NCBI GenBank assembly: GCA_020216925.1
Contig: JAIWOL010000040.1
Location: 1 to 16,942 of the forward strand
DNA: 16,942 nucleotides
Source: Thiobacillus sp.
Lineage (GTDB): Bacteria; Pseudomonadota; Gammaproteobacteria; Burkholderiales; Thiobacillaceae
Direction: 5' to 3'
Below the pieces are notes generated by a model. That model was not told the origin of the DNA and did no database searches. It saw nothing but the letters and a program-made list of their open reading frames with translations. Below, piece after piece: positions 1-10,965 of this stretch (within the stretch, counting starts at the first letter, position 1; each line of letters starts with the position of its first letter). Position numbers and translations under genes: made by a program.

Positions 1-278
1 TGCTCGCGCCGCTGCGGGTCGGGGGCGGGACGGCCTTGCGCGGCGACGCGAACGGCGCGCTCGGGGCGCGCAACGGGCGGCTCGGGCGTGGCGGGTTCGA
101 GCATGACCTCGACTTCGATCTGCGGAACCGGCACGCTGCGCATCACCAGCCACGGGGCGATGAAGAGCAGGGCGATCAGGTGCAGGACAAGCGAGATCGC
201 CAGCGGCCCATAGGCTTGCACACGACCTTCGGCACGCGCCGAAGCGGCCTGTTTCGCAGATGAATCAGCGGGCGGCAT
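1..278 (-). CDS. tonB: TonB-like energy transducer, N-terminal part (runs off left edge)
   Basis: Partial gene; only about 92 N-terminal residues are in the window. A cytoplasmic stretch (residues 1-25) is followed by one membrane segment (about 26-45) that carries the S-x3-H motif (S29, H33) known from TonB and TolA, the residues that couple to ExbB-ExbD. After the membrane the chain becomes proline, glutamate and arginine rich (PATPEPPVARPERAVR), as expected for the periplasm-spanning TonB linker. The ATG at 278 lies inside the end of exbD (14-nt overlap), so the gene is the third of an exbB-exbD-tonB operon. By family, the protein passes proton-motive-force energy to TonB-dependent outer-membrane receptors. 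TolA is the main alternative, but the two partners upstream look like ExbB and ExbD rather than TolQ and TolR. No clear ribosome binding site is visible, consistent with translational coupling. Confidence 0.8.
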   Translation of the reverse strand, partial: MPPADSSAKQAASARAEGRVQAYGPLAISLVLHLIALLFIAPWLVMRSVPVPQIEVEVMLEPATPEPPVARPERAVRVAAQGRPAPDPQRRE

Positions 279-687
279 CGGGCTGGGTGGAGGCGGTCAC
301 GAAGCTCATGCGCGCGATGCCGGCGCGGTTGACCGCAGCCATCACCTCGGCGATGCGTCCGTAGGCGACGCGATAGTCGGCCTTGAGCTGCACGGCAAGT
401 TCGGGATCGGCCTTGAGTCGTGCCTGTAACTGGGTTTCGAGATTCTCGCCGGCGACCTGCTCCTGGTCGACGTAGACATTGCCGTCGGCGTCGATGATGA
501 GCTCGACCTTGTTGACCGGGATGAGCTTGGCCACGGGCGCGGTCTTGGGCAGGCTGACCGGCACGGCCTGGAGCAGAAAAGGCGCTGTCACCATGAAAAT
601 GACGAGCAGGACCAGCATCACGTCCACCATGGGCGTGACGTTGATCTCGCTCATGGGTGCGTAGTCGTTGGGGCGCAGCAGGGCCAT
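265..687 (-). CDS. exbD: Biopolymer transport protein ExbD (ExbD/TolR family)
   Basis: A 140-residue protein of normal family length. Residues 12-35 hold the signature MSEINVTPMVDVMLVLLVIF, with the single membrane-embedded aspartate (D22) that carries protons in ExbD and TolR. A periplasmic domain follows (about residues 45-140). The LPKTAPV stretch just after the membrane segment fits ExbD better than TolR. It is the second gene of the operon: its ATG lies one base beyond the exbB stop codon, with GAGG in the end of exbB as a possible ribosome binding site, and its own end overlaps tonB. By family it forms the ExbB-ExbD inner-membrane motor that drives TonB. Confident about family, slightly less about ExbD versus TolR. 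Confidence 0.93.
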   Translation of the reverse strand: MALLRPNDYAPMSEINVTPMVDVMLVLLVIFMVTAPFLLQAVPVSLPKTAPVAKLIPVNKVELIIDADGNVYVDQEQVAGENLETQLQARLKADPELAVQLKADYRVAYGRIAEVMAAVNRAGIARMSFVTASTQPDAAR

Positions 688-688
688 A

Positions 689-1375
689 TCACTTGCCCTC
701 GTCTTTTTTGACGTCGGTTTTCTTATCGGCGCGGTACGGCGTCTTCATCACCAGGTGCAGAAAATCGGTGGCAAACTGATCGATGCCGGCAACCGTGGTG
801 CGCACGCGCCGCACGCCATAGTTGTACGCCAGCACGGCGGGAATCGCGGTGGCGATGCCGAAGGCGGTAGCGGCGAGCGCCTCGCCCACCGGGCCGGCAA
901 CCACGTTCAGACTGGCCGAATTCGACAGACTGATGTTCTGCAACGCGTGCATGATGCCCCACACGGTGCCGAACAGGCCAACGAAAGGCGCGGTGCTGCC
1001 GATGCTGGCCAGCGCCATCAGGCCGTATTCCTTGCGGTGCTGAATCTGTTGCAACTGGCTCTTCAGCGTGCGTTCGAGAATGTCCTTGCGGTCACCCAGG
1101 CTGTCGAGGCTGAGCGGGGCCTGCCTGTCTTCGGAAATGGCTTCGAAACCTGCCACGGTAAGCGCGGCGAGGTCGCCTGACTGGGCACGTGCAATGGCTT
1201 CGCCGGCATGCAGATCCCTGGCGGCCCAGAACGCCTTCTTGAAGGCGGCGTTGCGCCGGGCGTCGCGCACGCTCTGCCACACCCGGGCCAGGATCAGCGT
1301 CCAGGTCACGATGGAGAAGATCAGCAGGACAGCCAGTGTCAGATTCACGGCAAAGGATTCGGTTAACGTCAGCAT
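689..1375 (-). CDS. exbB: Biopolymer transport protein ExbB (MotA/TolQ/ExbB proton channel)
   Basis: A 228-residue protein with three predicted membrane segments (about residues 9-30, 118-140 and 164-186), separated by a large cytoplasmic loop, the usual ExbB topology. The signature STAPFVGLFGTVWGIMHAL (127-145) in the second segment and the GPVGEALAATAFGIATAIPA stretch (161-180) in the third are strongly conserved in the MotA/TolQ/ExbB family; APFVGLFGTVWGIM favours ExbB over TolQ. The C-terminus is lysine and aspartate rich. It is the first gene of the exbB-exbD-tonB operon. The ATG at 1375 has an AGGA ribosome binding site about 9 nt upstream. By family it forms the pentameric proton channel around the ExbD dimer in the inner membrane. 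Confidence 0.95.
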   Translation of the reverse strand: MLTLTESFAVNLTLAVLLIFSIVTWTLILARVWQSVRDARRNAAFKKAFWAARDLHAGEAIARAQSGDLAALTVAGFEAISEDRQAPLSLDSLGDRKDILERTLKSQLQQIQHRKEYGLMALASIGSTAPFVGLFGTVWGIMHALQNISLSNSASLNVVAGPVGEALAATAFGIATAIPAVLAYNYGVRRVRTTVAGIDQFATDFLHLVMKTPYRADKKTDVKKDEGK

Positions 1376-1427
1376 GCGGAGAGTTCCTGTACTTTCGAGC
1401 CGGCAAACACAGCGGCGGATAATTTAA

Positions 1428-1451
1428 GTTTATTAAGACTAACTAATAAAC
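1428..1451. promoter_or_regulatory. Inverted repeat in AT-rich divergent promoter region (exbB / purU)
   Basis: Perfect 8-bp arms GTTTATTA and TAATAAAC are separated by 8 bp, inside an AT-rich patch (about 1417-1465) in an otherwise GC-rich region. The patch lies between the divergent exbB and purU genes, 53-76 bp upstream of the exbB start, where a promoter and operator are expected. ExbB-ExbD-TonB operons are commonly iron (Fur) regulated, but this site matches the classical Fur 19-mer poorly, so the regulator is unknown. A TATGAT hexamer at 1532-1537 is a possible -10 element for purU. Confidence 0.4.
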
Positions 1452-1576
1452 AAAATTCATTTTAACCCGGTCTCCGTGCGCAAAGGAACGGCGAACGGGC
1501 CATCGCCCACGATTAACCCGGGGAATTTGGTTATGATGGTATGAAATTTCCATCCTTGCCGCTGCTGTCATTCACC

Positions 1577-2431
1577 ATGCGACCTACCGCAATCCTACTG
1601 ATTTCCTGCCCTGACCAGAAAGGACTGGTCGCAGCCATTGCGGACTTTCTGCTGTTGCACGATGCCAACATTCTCCACGCCGACCAGCACCAGGATGCGG
1701 AGCTCAAGCTCTTCCTGATGCGGGTGGAGTGGGATCTCACCGGCTTCAACCTCGACCTGGCCGATTTCGCGGCAGCGTTCAAGCCCATCGCCGAGCGTTT
1801 CGGCATGACCTGGCGGCTGGCCGAGTCGAGCCGCAAGGCGCGCCTGGCGGTCTTCGTGTCCAAGTTCGACCACTGCCTGGCCGATCTGCTCTACCGCTTT
1901 CAGAGCGGTGAATTACGGTGCGAGCTGCCGATCATCGTCAGCAACCACGAAGACACCCGCTGGCTGGCCGAGGCCTATCGCGTGCCTTTCCAGCACATGA
2001 CGGTGACCCGCGACAACAAGCCCGATGCGGAAAAAATGCAGCTGGCGATCCTGCGCGACCTGAAAATCGACTTCATCGTGCTGGCGCGCTACATGCAGGT
2101 GCTGTCGGCCGATTTCATCCGCCACTTCCCCAGCCGCATCATCAATATCCACCATTCCTTCCTGCCGGCCTTCCACGGAGCCAAGCCCTATCACCGGGCG
2201 TTCGAGCGCGGCGTGAAGCTGATCGGCGCCACCGCGCACTATGTCACCGAAACGCTCGACGACGGCCCGATCATCGAACAGGACGTGGCGCGCATCTCGC
2301 ACCGCGACAGTCTCGACGATCTCGTCACCAAGGGGGCCGACCTGGAGAAAGTGGTACTCTCGCGCGCCGTGAAATGGCATCTCGACAACCGCGTATTGGT
2401 GTACGCCAACAAGACTGTCGTGTTCGACTGA
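1577..2431 (+). CDS. purU: Formyltetrahydrofolate deformylase
   Basis: Hydrolyses 10-formyl-THF to THF and formate, supplying formate to PurT and balancing the one-carbon pool. From the start chosen here the protein has 284 residues, near the usual 280. An ACT domain comes first (about 1-80; TAILLISCPDQKGLVAAIAD), then a formyltransferase-fold domain (about 88-284). The catalytic triad is visible as N190 and H192 in IINIHHSFLPAF and D228 in ETLDDGPII. I chose the ATG at 1577 because PurU proteins start just before the ISCPDQKGL strand. An in-frame ATG at 1541 would add 12 residues with no family counterpart, and a possible -10 hexamer (TATGAT, 1532-1537) overlaps that site. Neither start has a strong ribosome binding site. 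The gene is divergent from exbB and probably monocistronic. Confidence 0.95.
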   Translation: MRPTAILLISCPDQKGLVAAIADFLLLHDANILHADQHQDAELKLFLMRVEWDLTGFNLDLADFAAAFKPIAERFGMTWRLAESSRKARLAVFVSKFDHCLADLLYRFQSGELRCELPIIVSNHEDTRWLAEAYRVPFQHMTVTRDNKPDAEKMQLAILRDLKIDFIVLARYMQVLSADFIRHFPSRIINIHHSFLPAFHGAKPYHRAFERGVKLIGATAHYVTETLDDGPIIEQDVARISHRDSLDDLVTKGADLEKVVLSRAVKWHLDNRVLVYANKTVVFD

Positions 2432-3492
<1,061 letters not shown>

Positions 3493-3509
3493 CTGCGGCC
3501 AACGTTCCT

Positions 3510-3857
3510 ATGAATCGTCTGCAACTGACCGCCAGCACGAGCCTGATCGCGCTGATTTTTCTCTGCGTCGCCTGGGAACTGTGGCTGGCCCCGTTACGCC
3601 CCGGCGGCTCGTGGCTGGTACTGAAGGCCCTGCCGCTGCTGGCCCCGCTCATGGGCATCCTCAAGGGCCGCCGCTATACCTATCAGTGGGCGCCGATGCT
3701 GGTGCTGGCGTATTTCAGCGAGGGCATCATGCGCGCATGGAGCGAACGCGGCCTGTCGCAGGCGCTGGCTGCGGGCGAGATCGTTCTGTCGGGAGTGTTT
3801 TTCTTTGCCGCGATCTACTACGCCAAGTTCAGCGCGCCTTCGCGGCGATCGCCATGA
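3510..3857 (+). CDS. DUF2069 small inner-membrane protein
   Basis: A 115-residue protein with about four hydrophobic segments (roughly residues 8-28, 35-51, 59-74 and 88-105). The layout and the KGRRYTYQWAPMLVLAYFSEGIMRAWSE stretch (52-79, here quoted only as the most conserved-looking part) match the DUF2069 family, which commonly sits immediately downstream of wrbA in proteobacteria. No function is established. It starts 17 bp after wrbA and ends directly before a hairpin terminator, so the two genes form one operon. No recognisable ribosome binding site. The protein presumably acts in the inner membrane. Confidence 0.88.
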   Translation: MNRLQLTASTSLIALIFLCVAWELWLAPLRPGGSWLVLKALPLLAPLMGILKGRRYTYQWAPMLVLAYFSEGIMRAWSERGLSQALAAGEIVLSGVFFFAAIYYAKFSAPSRRSP

Positions 3858-3858
3858 A

Positions 3859-3880
3859 AAACGCCCCTCGCGGGGCGTTT
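3859..3880. terminator. Bidirectional Rho-independent terminator (DUF2069 / leuA)
   Basis: A 9-bp stem, AAACGCCCC paired with GGGGCGTTT, encloses the 4-nt loop TCGC, between the convergent DUF2069 and leuA genes. On the minus strand the stem is followed by a T-run (GTTTTT), so it should be a good terminator for leuA; on the plus strand the T-run is shorter (TTT). Confidence 0.85.
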
Positions 3881-3905
3881 GCTTACGCCGGCGCGGCAAC
3901 GGCGA

Positions 3906-5441
<1,536 letters not shown>

Positions 5442-5524
5442 GGCGGGCTCCATGTGGGTCGGCGTCGCACTCGGGGCGATCAGGCCGATGCATTGTTTTC
5501 ATGTGCCGGGAAGGACTCGGCGCC

Positions 5525-5548
5525 GGGGTGCTGCTGGGGGAGGGGGGA
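5525..5548 (-). promoter_or_regulatory. C-rich, G-poor tract after leader stop codon (possible Rho-loading site)
   Basis: Read on the minus strand, 17 of 24 bases are C and only 2 are G, directly following the leader ORF stop and before leuA. Such C-rich, G-poor RNA is what Rho binds. It also contains the CAGCAGCA segment complementary to the leucine codons of the leader ORF. The regulatory role is inference. Confidence 0.3.
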
Positions 5549-5638
5549 TCAGTATGCGCGCGCGACGCGCAGCAGCAGGCTGCCGAACAGAACACTCGAC
5601 AGGCAGAGAAGGAAAGACGGCTGCGACCAATTAGACAT
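5549..5638 (-). CDS. Putative leucine-rich leader peptide upstream of leuA
   Basis: A 29-codon ORF that starts 197 nt and stops 107 nt before the leuA start codon. Seven of the 29 residues are leucine: L10, L11, L13, L17 and a run L21-L23 encoded CTG CTG CTG (5570-5578). It ends AY and TGA. The position, size and Leu run are those expected of an attenuation leader peptide. An 8-nt arm covering the three Leu codons (5570-5577) can pair perfectly with CAGCAGCA (minus strand, 5529-5536) just after the stop codon. No ribosome binding site precedes the ATG; the inferred transcription start lies at or next to it, so translation might be leaderless. No terminator hairpin with a T-run was found downstream, so a classical attenuator is not shown. 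It could also be a chance ORF. Confidence 0.5.
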   Translation of the reverse strand: MSNWSQPSFLLCLSSVLFGSLLLRVARAY

Positions 5639-5645
5639 AGTCTAA
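5631..5645. promoter_or_regulatory. Palindromic operator candidate at the leuA promoter
   Basis: TTAGACATAGTCTAA is a perfect inverted repeat with 6-bp arms and a 3-bp centre. It lies immediately downstream of the predicted -10 hexamer and spans the inferred transcription start and the first codon of the leader ORF. The T-N11-A-type dyad resembles sites bound by LysR-type regulators, but the regulator is not known; the position would suit a repressor. Confidence 0.45.
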
Positions 5646-5673
5646 ATTTTAACCATTTTCAGCGAGCAGACAA
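5646..5673 (-). promoter_or_regulatory. Predicted sigma-70 promoter for leuA
   Basis: On the minus strand, a -35 hexamer TTGTCT (5668-5673) is separated by 16 bp from a -10 hexamer TAAAAT (5646-5651). It lies in an AT-rich patch between pssA and leuA, so leuA can be transcribed independently of the ilv-psd-pssA genes. The start point would fall near 5638-5640. Confidence 0.55.
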
Positions 5674-5693
5674 GTCACGGGTCGCCCCGCCGT

Positions 5694-6458
5694 CTAGCGT
5701 GCGGCTTTTTTGCCACGCGCCATCCGTATCACCGCGTCGACATAACCCGACAGTCCATACAGGACAAAGCCGCCGAACAGCACCTCGGGCGGGCTGGTCG
5801 AGATCAGCACGAACGCCAGTACCACCAGCAGGATGACGAAGAACGGCACGCTTTTACGAAGATTGATTTCCTTGCCGCTGTAGTAACGGAAATTGCTGAC
5901 CATCGTCAGGCCGCCAAACAATGCCAGCGCCGCAGCGAGCCAGCTCACCGTTTCGCCCGCCACCCCGTATTCGACCATGGCCCAGACAAACCCTGCGATC
6001 AGCGCCGCGGCAGAGGGGCTGGGCAATCCCTGGAAGAAGCGTTTGTCGGTGACGGCCTCAAGCTGGGTGTTGAAACGCGCCAAGCGGAGTGCGGCCCCTG
6101 CGCAATAAACAAAGGCGGCAATCCAGCCAAGCTTGCCCATGTCCTGCAGGGCAAATTCATAGATCACCAGGGCGGGGGCGACGCCGAACGACACCATGTC
6201 GGACAGGCTGTCATACTCGGCACCGAATGCGCTCTGGGTATGCGTCATGCGCGCCACGCGGCCATCGAGGCCATCGAGAATCATGGCAATGAAGATCGCC
6301 ATGGCGGCGTGCTCGAAACGACCGTTCATTGCCTGCACGATGGCGTAAAACCCTGCGAACAAGGCGCCTGTGGTGAACAGGTTGGGCAGCAGGTAGATGC
6401 CGCGGTCACGCATGCGCGGTCGAACGGCGTCGGTCTTGCGGTGATTGAATTCGAGCAT
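5694..6458 (-). CDS. pssA: CDP-diacylglycerol--serine O-phosphatidyltransferase
   Basis: Makes phosphatidylserine from CDP-diacylglycerol and serine, the precursor of phosphatidylethanolamine. The 254-residue protein belongs to the membrane-embedded CDP-alcohol phosphatidyltransferase type, not the soluble E. coli PssA type. The family signature D-G-x2-A-R-x8-G-x3-D-x3-D is complete, with D65, G66, A69, R70, G79, D83 and D87. The N-terminal RGIYLLPNLFTTGALFAGFYAI (19-40, first membrane segment) is typical, and several further hydrophobic segments follow to about residue 245. The C-terminus is basic. It lies 24 bp after psd, the next enzyme of the pathway, in the same operon. The ribosome binding site is weak (AGGCC). 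Confidence 0.95.
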   Translation of the reverse strand: MLEFNHRKTDAVRPRMRDRGIYLLPNLFTTGALFAGFYAIVQAMNGRFEHAAMAIFIAMILDGLDGRVARMTHTQSAFGAEYDSLSDMVSFGVAPALVIYEFALQDMGKLGWIAAFVYCAGAALRLARFNTQLEAVTDKRFFQGLPSPSAAALIAGFVWAMVEYGVAGETVSWLAAALALFGGLTMVSNFRYYSGKEINLRKSVPFFVILLVVLAFVLISTSPPEVLFGGFVLYGLSGYVDAVIRMARGKKAAR

Positions 6459-6482
6459 GAGGCCTGAACGTATGGGCAGCTG

Positions 6483-7109
6483 TTACCAGCGAGCCAATAT
6501 GGTACGCCCGCCCGTGACCTTCTGGCCGATACTCACTTGCGGCCTTGCCGAAACAGGCAGATAGACATCCACCCGCGAGCCGAAACGGATGAAGCCGTAA
6601 CGCTGCCCGCGCGACAGCGTGTCGCCGACGCGGGCATAGCAAAGAATGCGGCGCGCGATCAGTCCCGCAATCTGCACGCAGGTGATATCGCCGCGCGCGG
6701 CGGCGATGTGGATCGCGTTACGCTCGTTCTCGGTCGAGGCCTTGTCGAGATCGGCGTTGACGAAAAGGCCCGGCGTATACCAGATCCCTTTGACAACGCC
6801 ATCCACCGGACTCTTGTTCGAATGCACGTTGAACACGTTCATGAATACGCTGATTTTCAGCGCATCACGATCGAGCACCGTGTCGCGGACTTTTTCCACG
6901 ACCACGATGCGGCCATCCGCTGGCGCAATCACCGCATCGGCATCGGCGGGGGGAACGCGGGCGGGATCACGGAAGAACTGCAGCGCGAACACCGCCCAGA
7001 TCCAGAACGGAATCGACCACCAGCCCAACAGCCAGGTAGCAACGAGCGCAGCCGCGAACGCGGCAAGGAGAACCAGCCAGCCTTCGCGGGCGATGAGGGG
7101 ATTCTTCAT
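6483..7109 (-). CDS. psd: Phosphatidylserine decarboxylase, short proenzyme
   Basis: Decarboxylates phosphatidylserine to phosphatidylethanolamine, using a pyruvoyl group formed by self-cleavage. The 208-residue length is typical of the short (archaetidylserine-decarboxylase-like) form. Two membrane segments lie in residues 11-45. The catalytic Asp-His-Ser set is visible as D66 in APADGRI, H96 in [11 protein letters not shown], and S178 in [11 protein letters not shown]; cleavage would occur between G177 and S178 to give the beta and small alpha chains. The ATG at 7109 fits the usual start ([11 protein letters not shown]) although the preceding sequence is C-rich and has no Shine-Dalgarno. 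It lies downstream of ilvC (101-bp gap) and directly upstream of pssA, forming the phosphatidylethanolamine pathway pair. Confidence 0.95.
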   Translation of the reverse strand: MKNPLIAREGWLVLLAAFAAALVATWLLGWWSIPFWIWAVFALQFFRDPARVPPADADAVIAPADGRIVVVEKVRDTVLDRDALKISVFMNVFNVHSNKSPVDGVVKGIWYTPGLFVNADLDKASTENERNAIHIAAARGDITCVQIAGLIARRILCYARVGDTLSRGQRYGFIRFGSRVDVYLPVSARPQVSIGQKVTGGRTILARW

Positions 7110-7210
7110 TGTTGGAGGGGCAGGATTCGGGGATCAGGATGCACGGGCCAGCATGCAGCGGTAGGCCGCACAGAAATCCCTGTTTCGCGAATCCCGACCC
7201 CTGGCCCCTT

Positions 7211-8759
<1,549 letters not shown>

Positions 8760-8760
<1 letters not shown>

Positions 8761-10472
8761 CACAGTTCCTCCGCCAGGATCATCTCGGACAGCCCCTTGC
8801 CGCCCTCGACCATGGGGAAGACGTTTTCGGTCTGGTCGGTCTGGAAGTCCATGAATACCATGCGTTCCTTGAGTGCGGGCGAGAAGGCTTCGCGGATCGC
8901 GGCCTCGACATCCTCCGGCTTGTCGATGCGCATGCCGACGTGACCGTAGGCTTCGGCAAGCTTGACGAAATCAGGCAGCGATTCCATGTAGGACTCGGCG
9001 TAGCGGCTGCCGTAGAAGAACTCCTGCCACTGCCGCACCATGCCCATGTAGCGGTTGTTGAGCGTGAGCACCTTGACCGGGATGCGGTACTGCTTGCAGG
9101 TGGAGAGTTCCTGGATGCACATCTGGATCGACGATTCGCCGGTGATGCACGCGACCTGCGCCTCGGGGTGCGCGAGCTGCACGCCCATCGCGTACGGCAG
9201 GCCCACGCCCATGGTGCCGAGACCTCCGGAATTGATCCAGCGGCGCGGTTTGTCGAACTTGTAGTACTGCGCCGCCCACATCTGGTGCTGGCCGACGTCG
9301 GAGGTGACGAAGGCGTCGCCCTTCGTCACGTCCCACAGCTTCTCGACCACGTACTGCGGCTTGATGATGGGGCTCTGCCTGTTGTACTTGAGGCAGTTCT
9401 TCGCGCGCCACAGCTCGATCTGCGTCCACCAGGCGTTGAGCGCGGCGGCGTCCGGCTTCTCCTTCGCCTGCCTGAGCAGCGCCAGCATGTCGGTGAGCAC
9501 GGATTTGACGTCGCCGACGATGGGCACGTCGACCTTGACGCGCTTGGAAATCGACGACGGGTCGATGTCGACGTGGATGATGCGACGCTGCTCGCGCGCG
9601 AAGTGCGCGGGGTTGCCGATCACGCGGTCGTCGAAGCGGGCGCCGACCGCGAGCAGCACGTCGCAGTGCTGCATCGCCATGTTGGCTTCATAGGTGCCGT
9701 GCATGCCGAGCATGCCGAGGTTCTGCCTGTCGGTGGCCGGATGCCCGCCCAGGCCCATCAGGGTATTGGTGACGGGAAAGCCCAGCAGGGTGGCCAGTTC
9801 GGTCAACTGCGCCGCGGCATCGCCGAGCACCACGCCGCCGCCGATGTAGATCATCGGGCGTTGCGCTTCGAGCAGCATCTGCACCGCGCGCTTCATCTGC
9901 CCGCTATGGCCCTTGACCACGGGGTTGTACGAGCGCATCTCGATGCTGGCCGGGTACTCGAACTCGGTCTTGTGGTACGTGATGTCCTTCGGCACGTCGA
10001 CCACGACCGGACCGGGACGGCCGGTGGCGGCAATGATGAAGGCTTTTTTCATCGTCTCGGCGAGGTCCTTCACGTCCTTGACGAGGAAATTGTGCTTGAC
10101 GCAGGGACGGGTGATGCCCACGGTATCGACTTCCTGGAAGGCATCCATGCCGATCGCGGGGGTCGGCACCTGGCCGGTAACCACGACGATGGGCACCGAA
10201 TCCATATAGGCCGTGGCAATGCCGGTCACGGCATTGGTCGCCCCCGGCCCGGACGTCACCAGCGCGACGCCGACGCGTCCGGTCGCGCGCGCGTACGCAT
10301 CTGCCGCATGCACGGCAGCCTGCTCGTGGCGAACCAGCACGTGCTTGAACTTGTTCTGCTTGAAGATTTCGTCGTAAATGTTGAGCACAGCCCCGCCGGG
10401 ATAGCCGAACACAAACTCGACCCCTTCTTCGGCCAGACAACGTACGACGATCTCGGCGCCCGTGGCTTCCAT
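8760..10472 (-). CDS. ilvB: Acetolactate synthase large (catalytic) subunit
   Basis: ThDP-dependent enzyme joining pyruvate with pyruvate or 2-oxobutyrate, the first common step to valine, leucine and isoleucine (also named ilvI). The 570-residue protein has the N-terminal ThDP-binding domain (about 2-165) with catalytic E50 in VRHEQAAVHAADAYAR, a central domain (about 190-325) and the C-terminal ThDP domain (about 380-530). The Mg2+/ThDP motif, usually GDGS, reads GESS (445-448), followed by IQMCIQELSTCKQY and LNNRYMG. A related GEGS variant is, as I recall, usual in betaproteobacteria; the extra Ser is less familiar. I chose the ATG at 10472 since family members begin MExxGAEIVV; a GTG at 10550 would add 26 unmatched residues. 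Weak ribosome binding site. First gene of the ilv operon. Confidence 0.97.
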
Positions 10473-10509
10473 AAACTGGCTACAAATCAATTCGTTGGTG
10501 AACCCGGGA

Positions 10510-10538
10510 GGGTAATCGGTTTGTCCGGTGACGGTCAA
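10510..10538 (-). promoter_or_regulatory. Possible sigma-70 promoter for ilvB
   Basis: On the minus strand TTGACC (10533-10538) is followed after 17 bp by TTACCC (10510-10515). The -35 hexamer is good and the -10 poor. It lies between the upstream terminator and the ilvB ATG, the only short space where an ilv promoter could fit. No leader peptide or attenuator was found here. Confidence 0.35.
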
Positions 10539-10570
10539 GAATTCCCGCACCCGCGCTGCAATCCGGCATC

Positions 10571-10601
10571 AATAAAAACCCCTCAAGGAGGGGTTTTTAT
10601 T
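10571..10601. terminator. Strong bidirectional-type hairpin terminator
   Basis: A perfect 14-bp stem with a 3-nt loop (AAG on the plus strand). Each arm consists of an A/T-rich base and a CCCCTC/GAGGGG top, giving T-runs on both strands (TTTTTATT). It lies 18 bp beyond the stop codon of the DUF2173-type operon and before ilvB, so its main role should be to end that operon on the minus strand and isolate the ilv genes. Confidence 0.93.
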
Positions 10602-10619
10602 GTCTGCGCCAAACCGGTC

Positions 10620-10955
10620 TTATTCGTGCGCGGTTTCAGCCAGCGCCCGCATGATCTCGTTCAGCGAACCCTGGGCGTTGTCGACCAGACAAACCATGTT
10701 GCCGTGGCTGCACACCGTCATCGAGGCCCCCTTGACGACCCAGCCCTGGGACGGCGACCAGCCCCGCATCTGCGAAAACAAAGAAAGCAGATCGGTGTTG
10801 CCGGAAACCATGCGCCGGTACCACTGGGCAAAATGCGCCAGCCTTTCCATCAGGTCGGGGGGCAACATGCCTTGCGCCTCCATGACCGCGCCGTCGTCGC
10901 GAAAGCGGCAGACCGCAGTTACGCCATCGAGCACCAGAATTTTTCTCAGCGACAT
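10620..10955 (-). CDS. Roadblock/LC7-like protein, DUF2173-type (third gene of trio)
   Basis: A 111-residue soluble protein without signal peptide. It resembles the DUF2173 / Roadblock-like family (COG4831); no function is established. The N-terminus has the pattern VLDGVTAVCRFRDDG (8-22), and the central motif G-x-x-P-x-Q-G-W-x3-G runs from G65 to about N93 (GWSPSQGWVVKGASMTVCSH). Both patterns recur in the two genes upstream, so all three appear to be paralogues. It begins 10 bp after the middle gene, with GAGG 8 nt before the ATG, and ends just before a strong terminator. Roadblock folds generally act as dimerisation or scaffold modules, for example with small GTPases; whether that applies here is unknown. 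Confidence 0.85.
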   Translation of the reverse strand: MSLRKILVLDGVTAVCRFRDDGAVMEAQGMLPPDLMERLAHFAQWYRRMVSGNTDLLSLFSQMRGWSPSQGWVVKGASMTVCSHGNMVCLVDNAQGSLNEIMRALAETAHE

Positions 10956-10965
10956 GGCAAAGGCC

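Noticed and set aside
1418..1436. Fur box upstream of exbB
   Set aside because: A GATAAT hexamer is present, but only about half of the 19 consensus positions match.
5442..5453. Upstream in-frame ATG for leuA at 5453
   Set aside because: The GGAG ribosome binding site for the ATG at 5441 overlaps it, and the upstream ATG has no site of its own.
7123..7194. Inverted repeat GGATTCG / CGAATCC between psd and ilvC as a terminator
   Set aside because: Arms are only 7 bp with a loop of nearly 60 bp and no T-run; too weak for an intrinsic terminator.
10473..10550. GTG at 10550 as the start of ilvB
   Set aside because: Would add 26 residues not found in the family and would run through the only candidate ilvB promoter.
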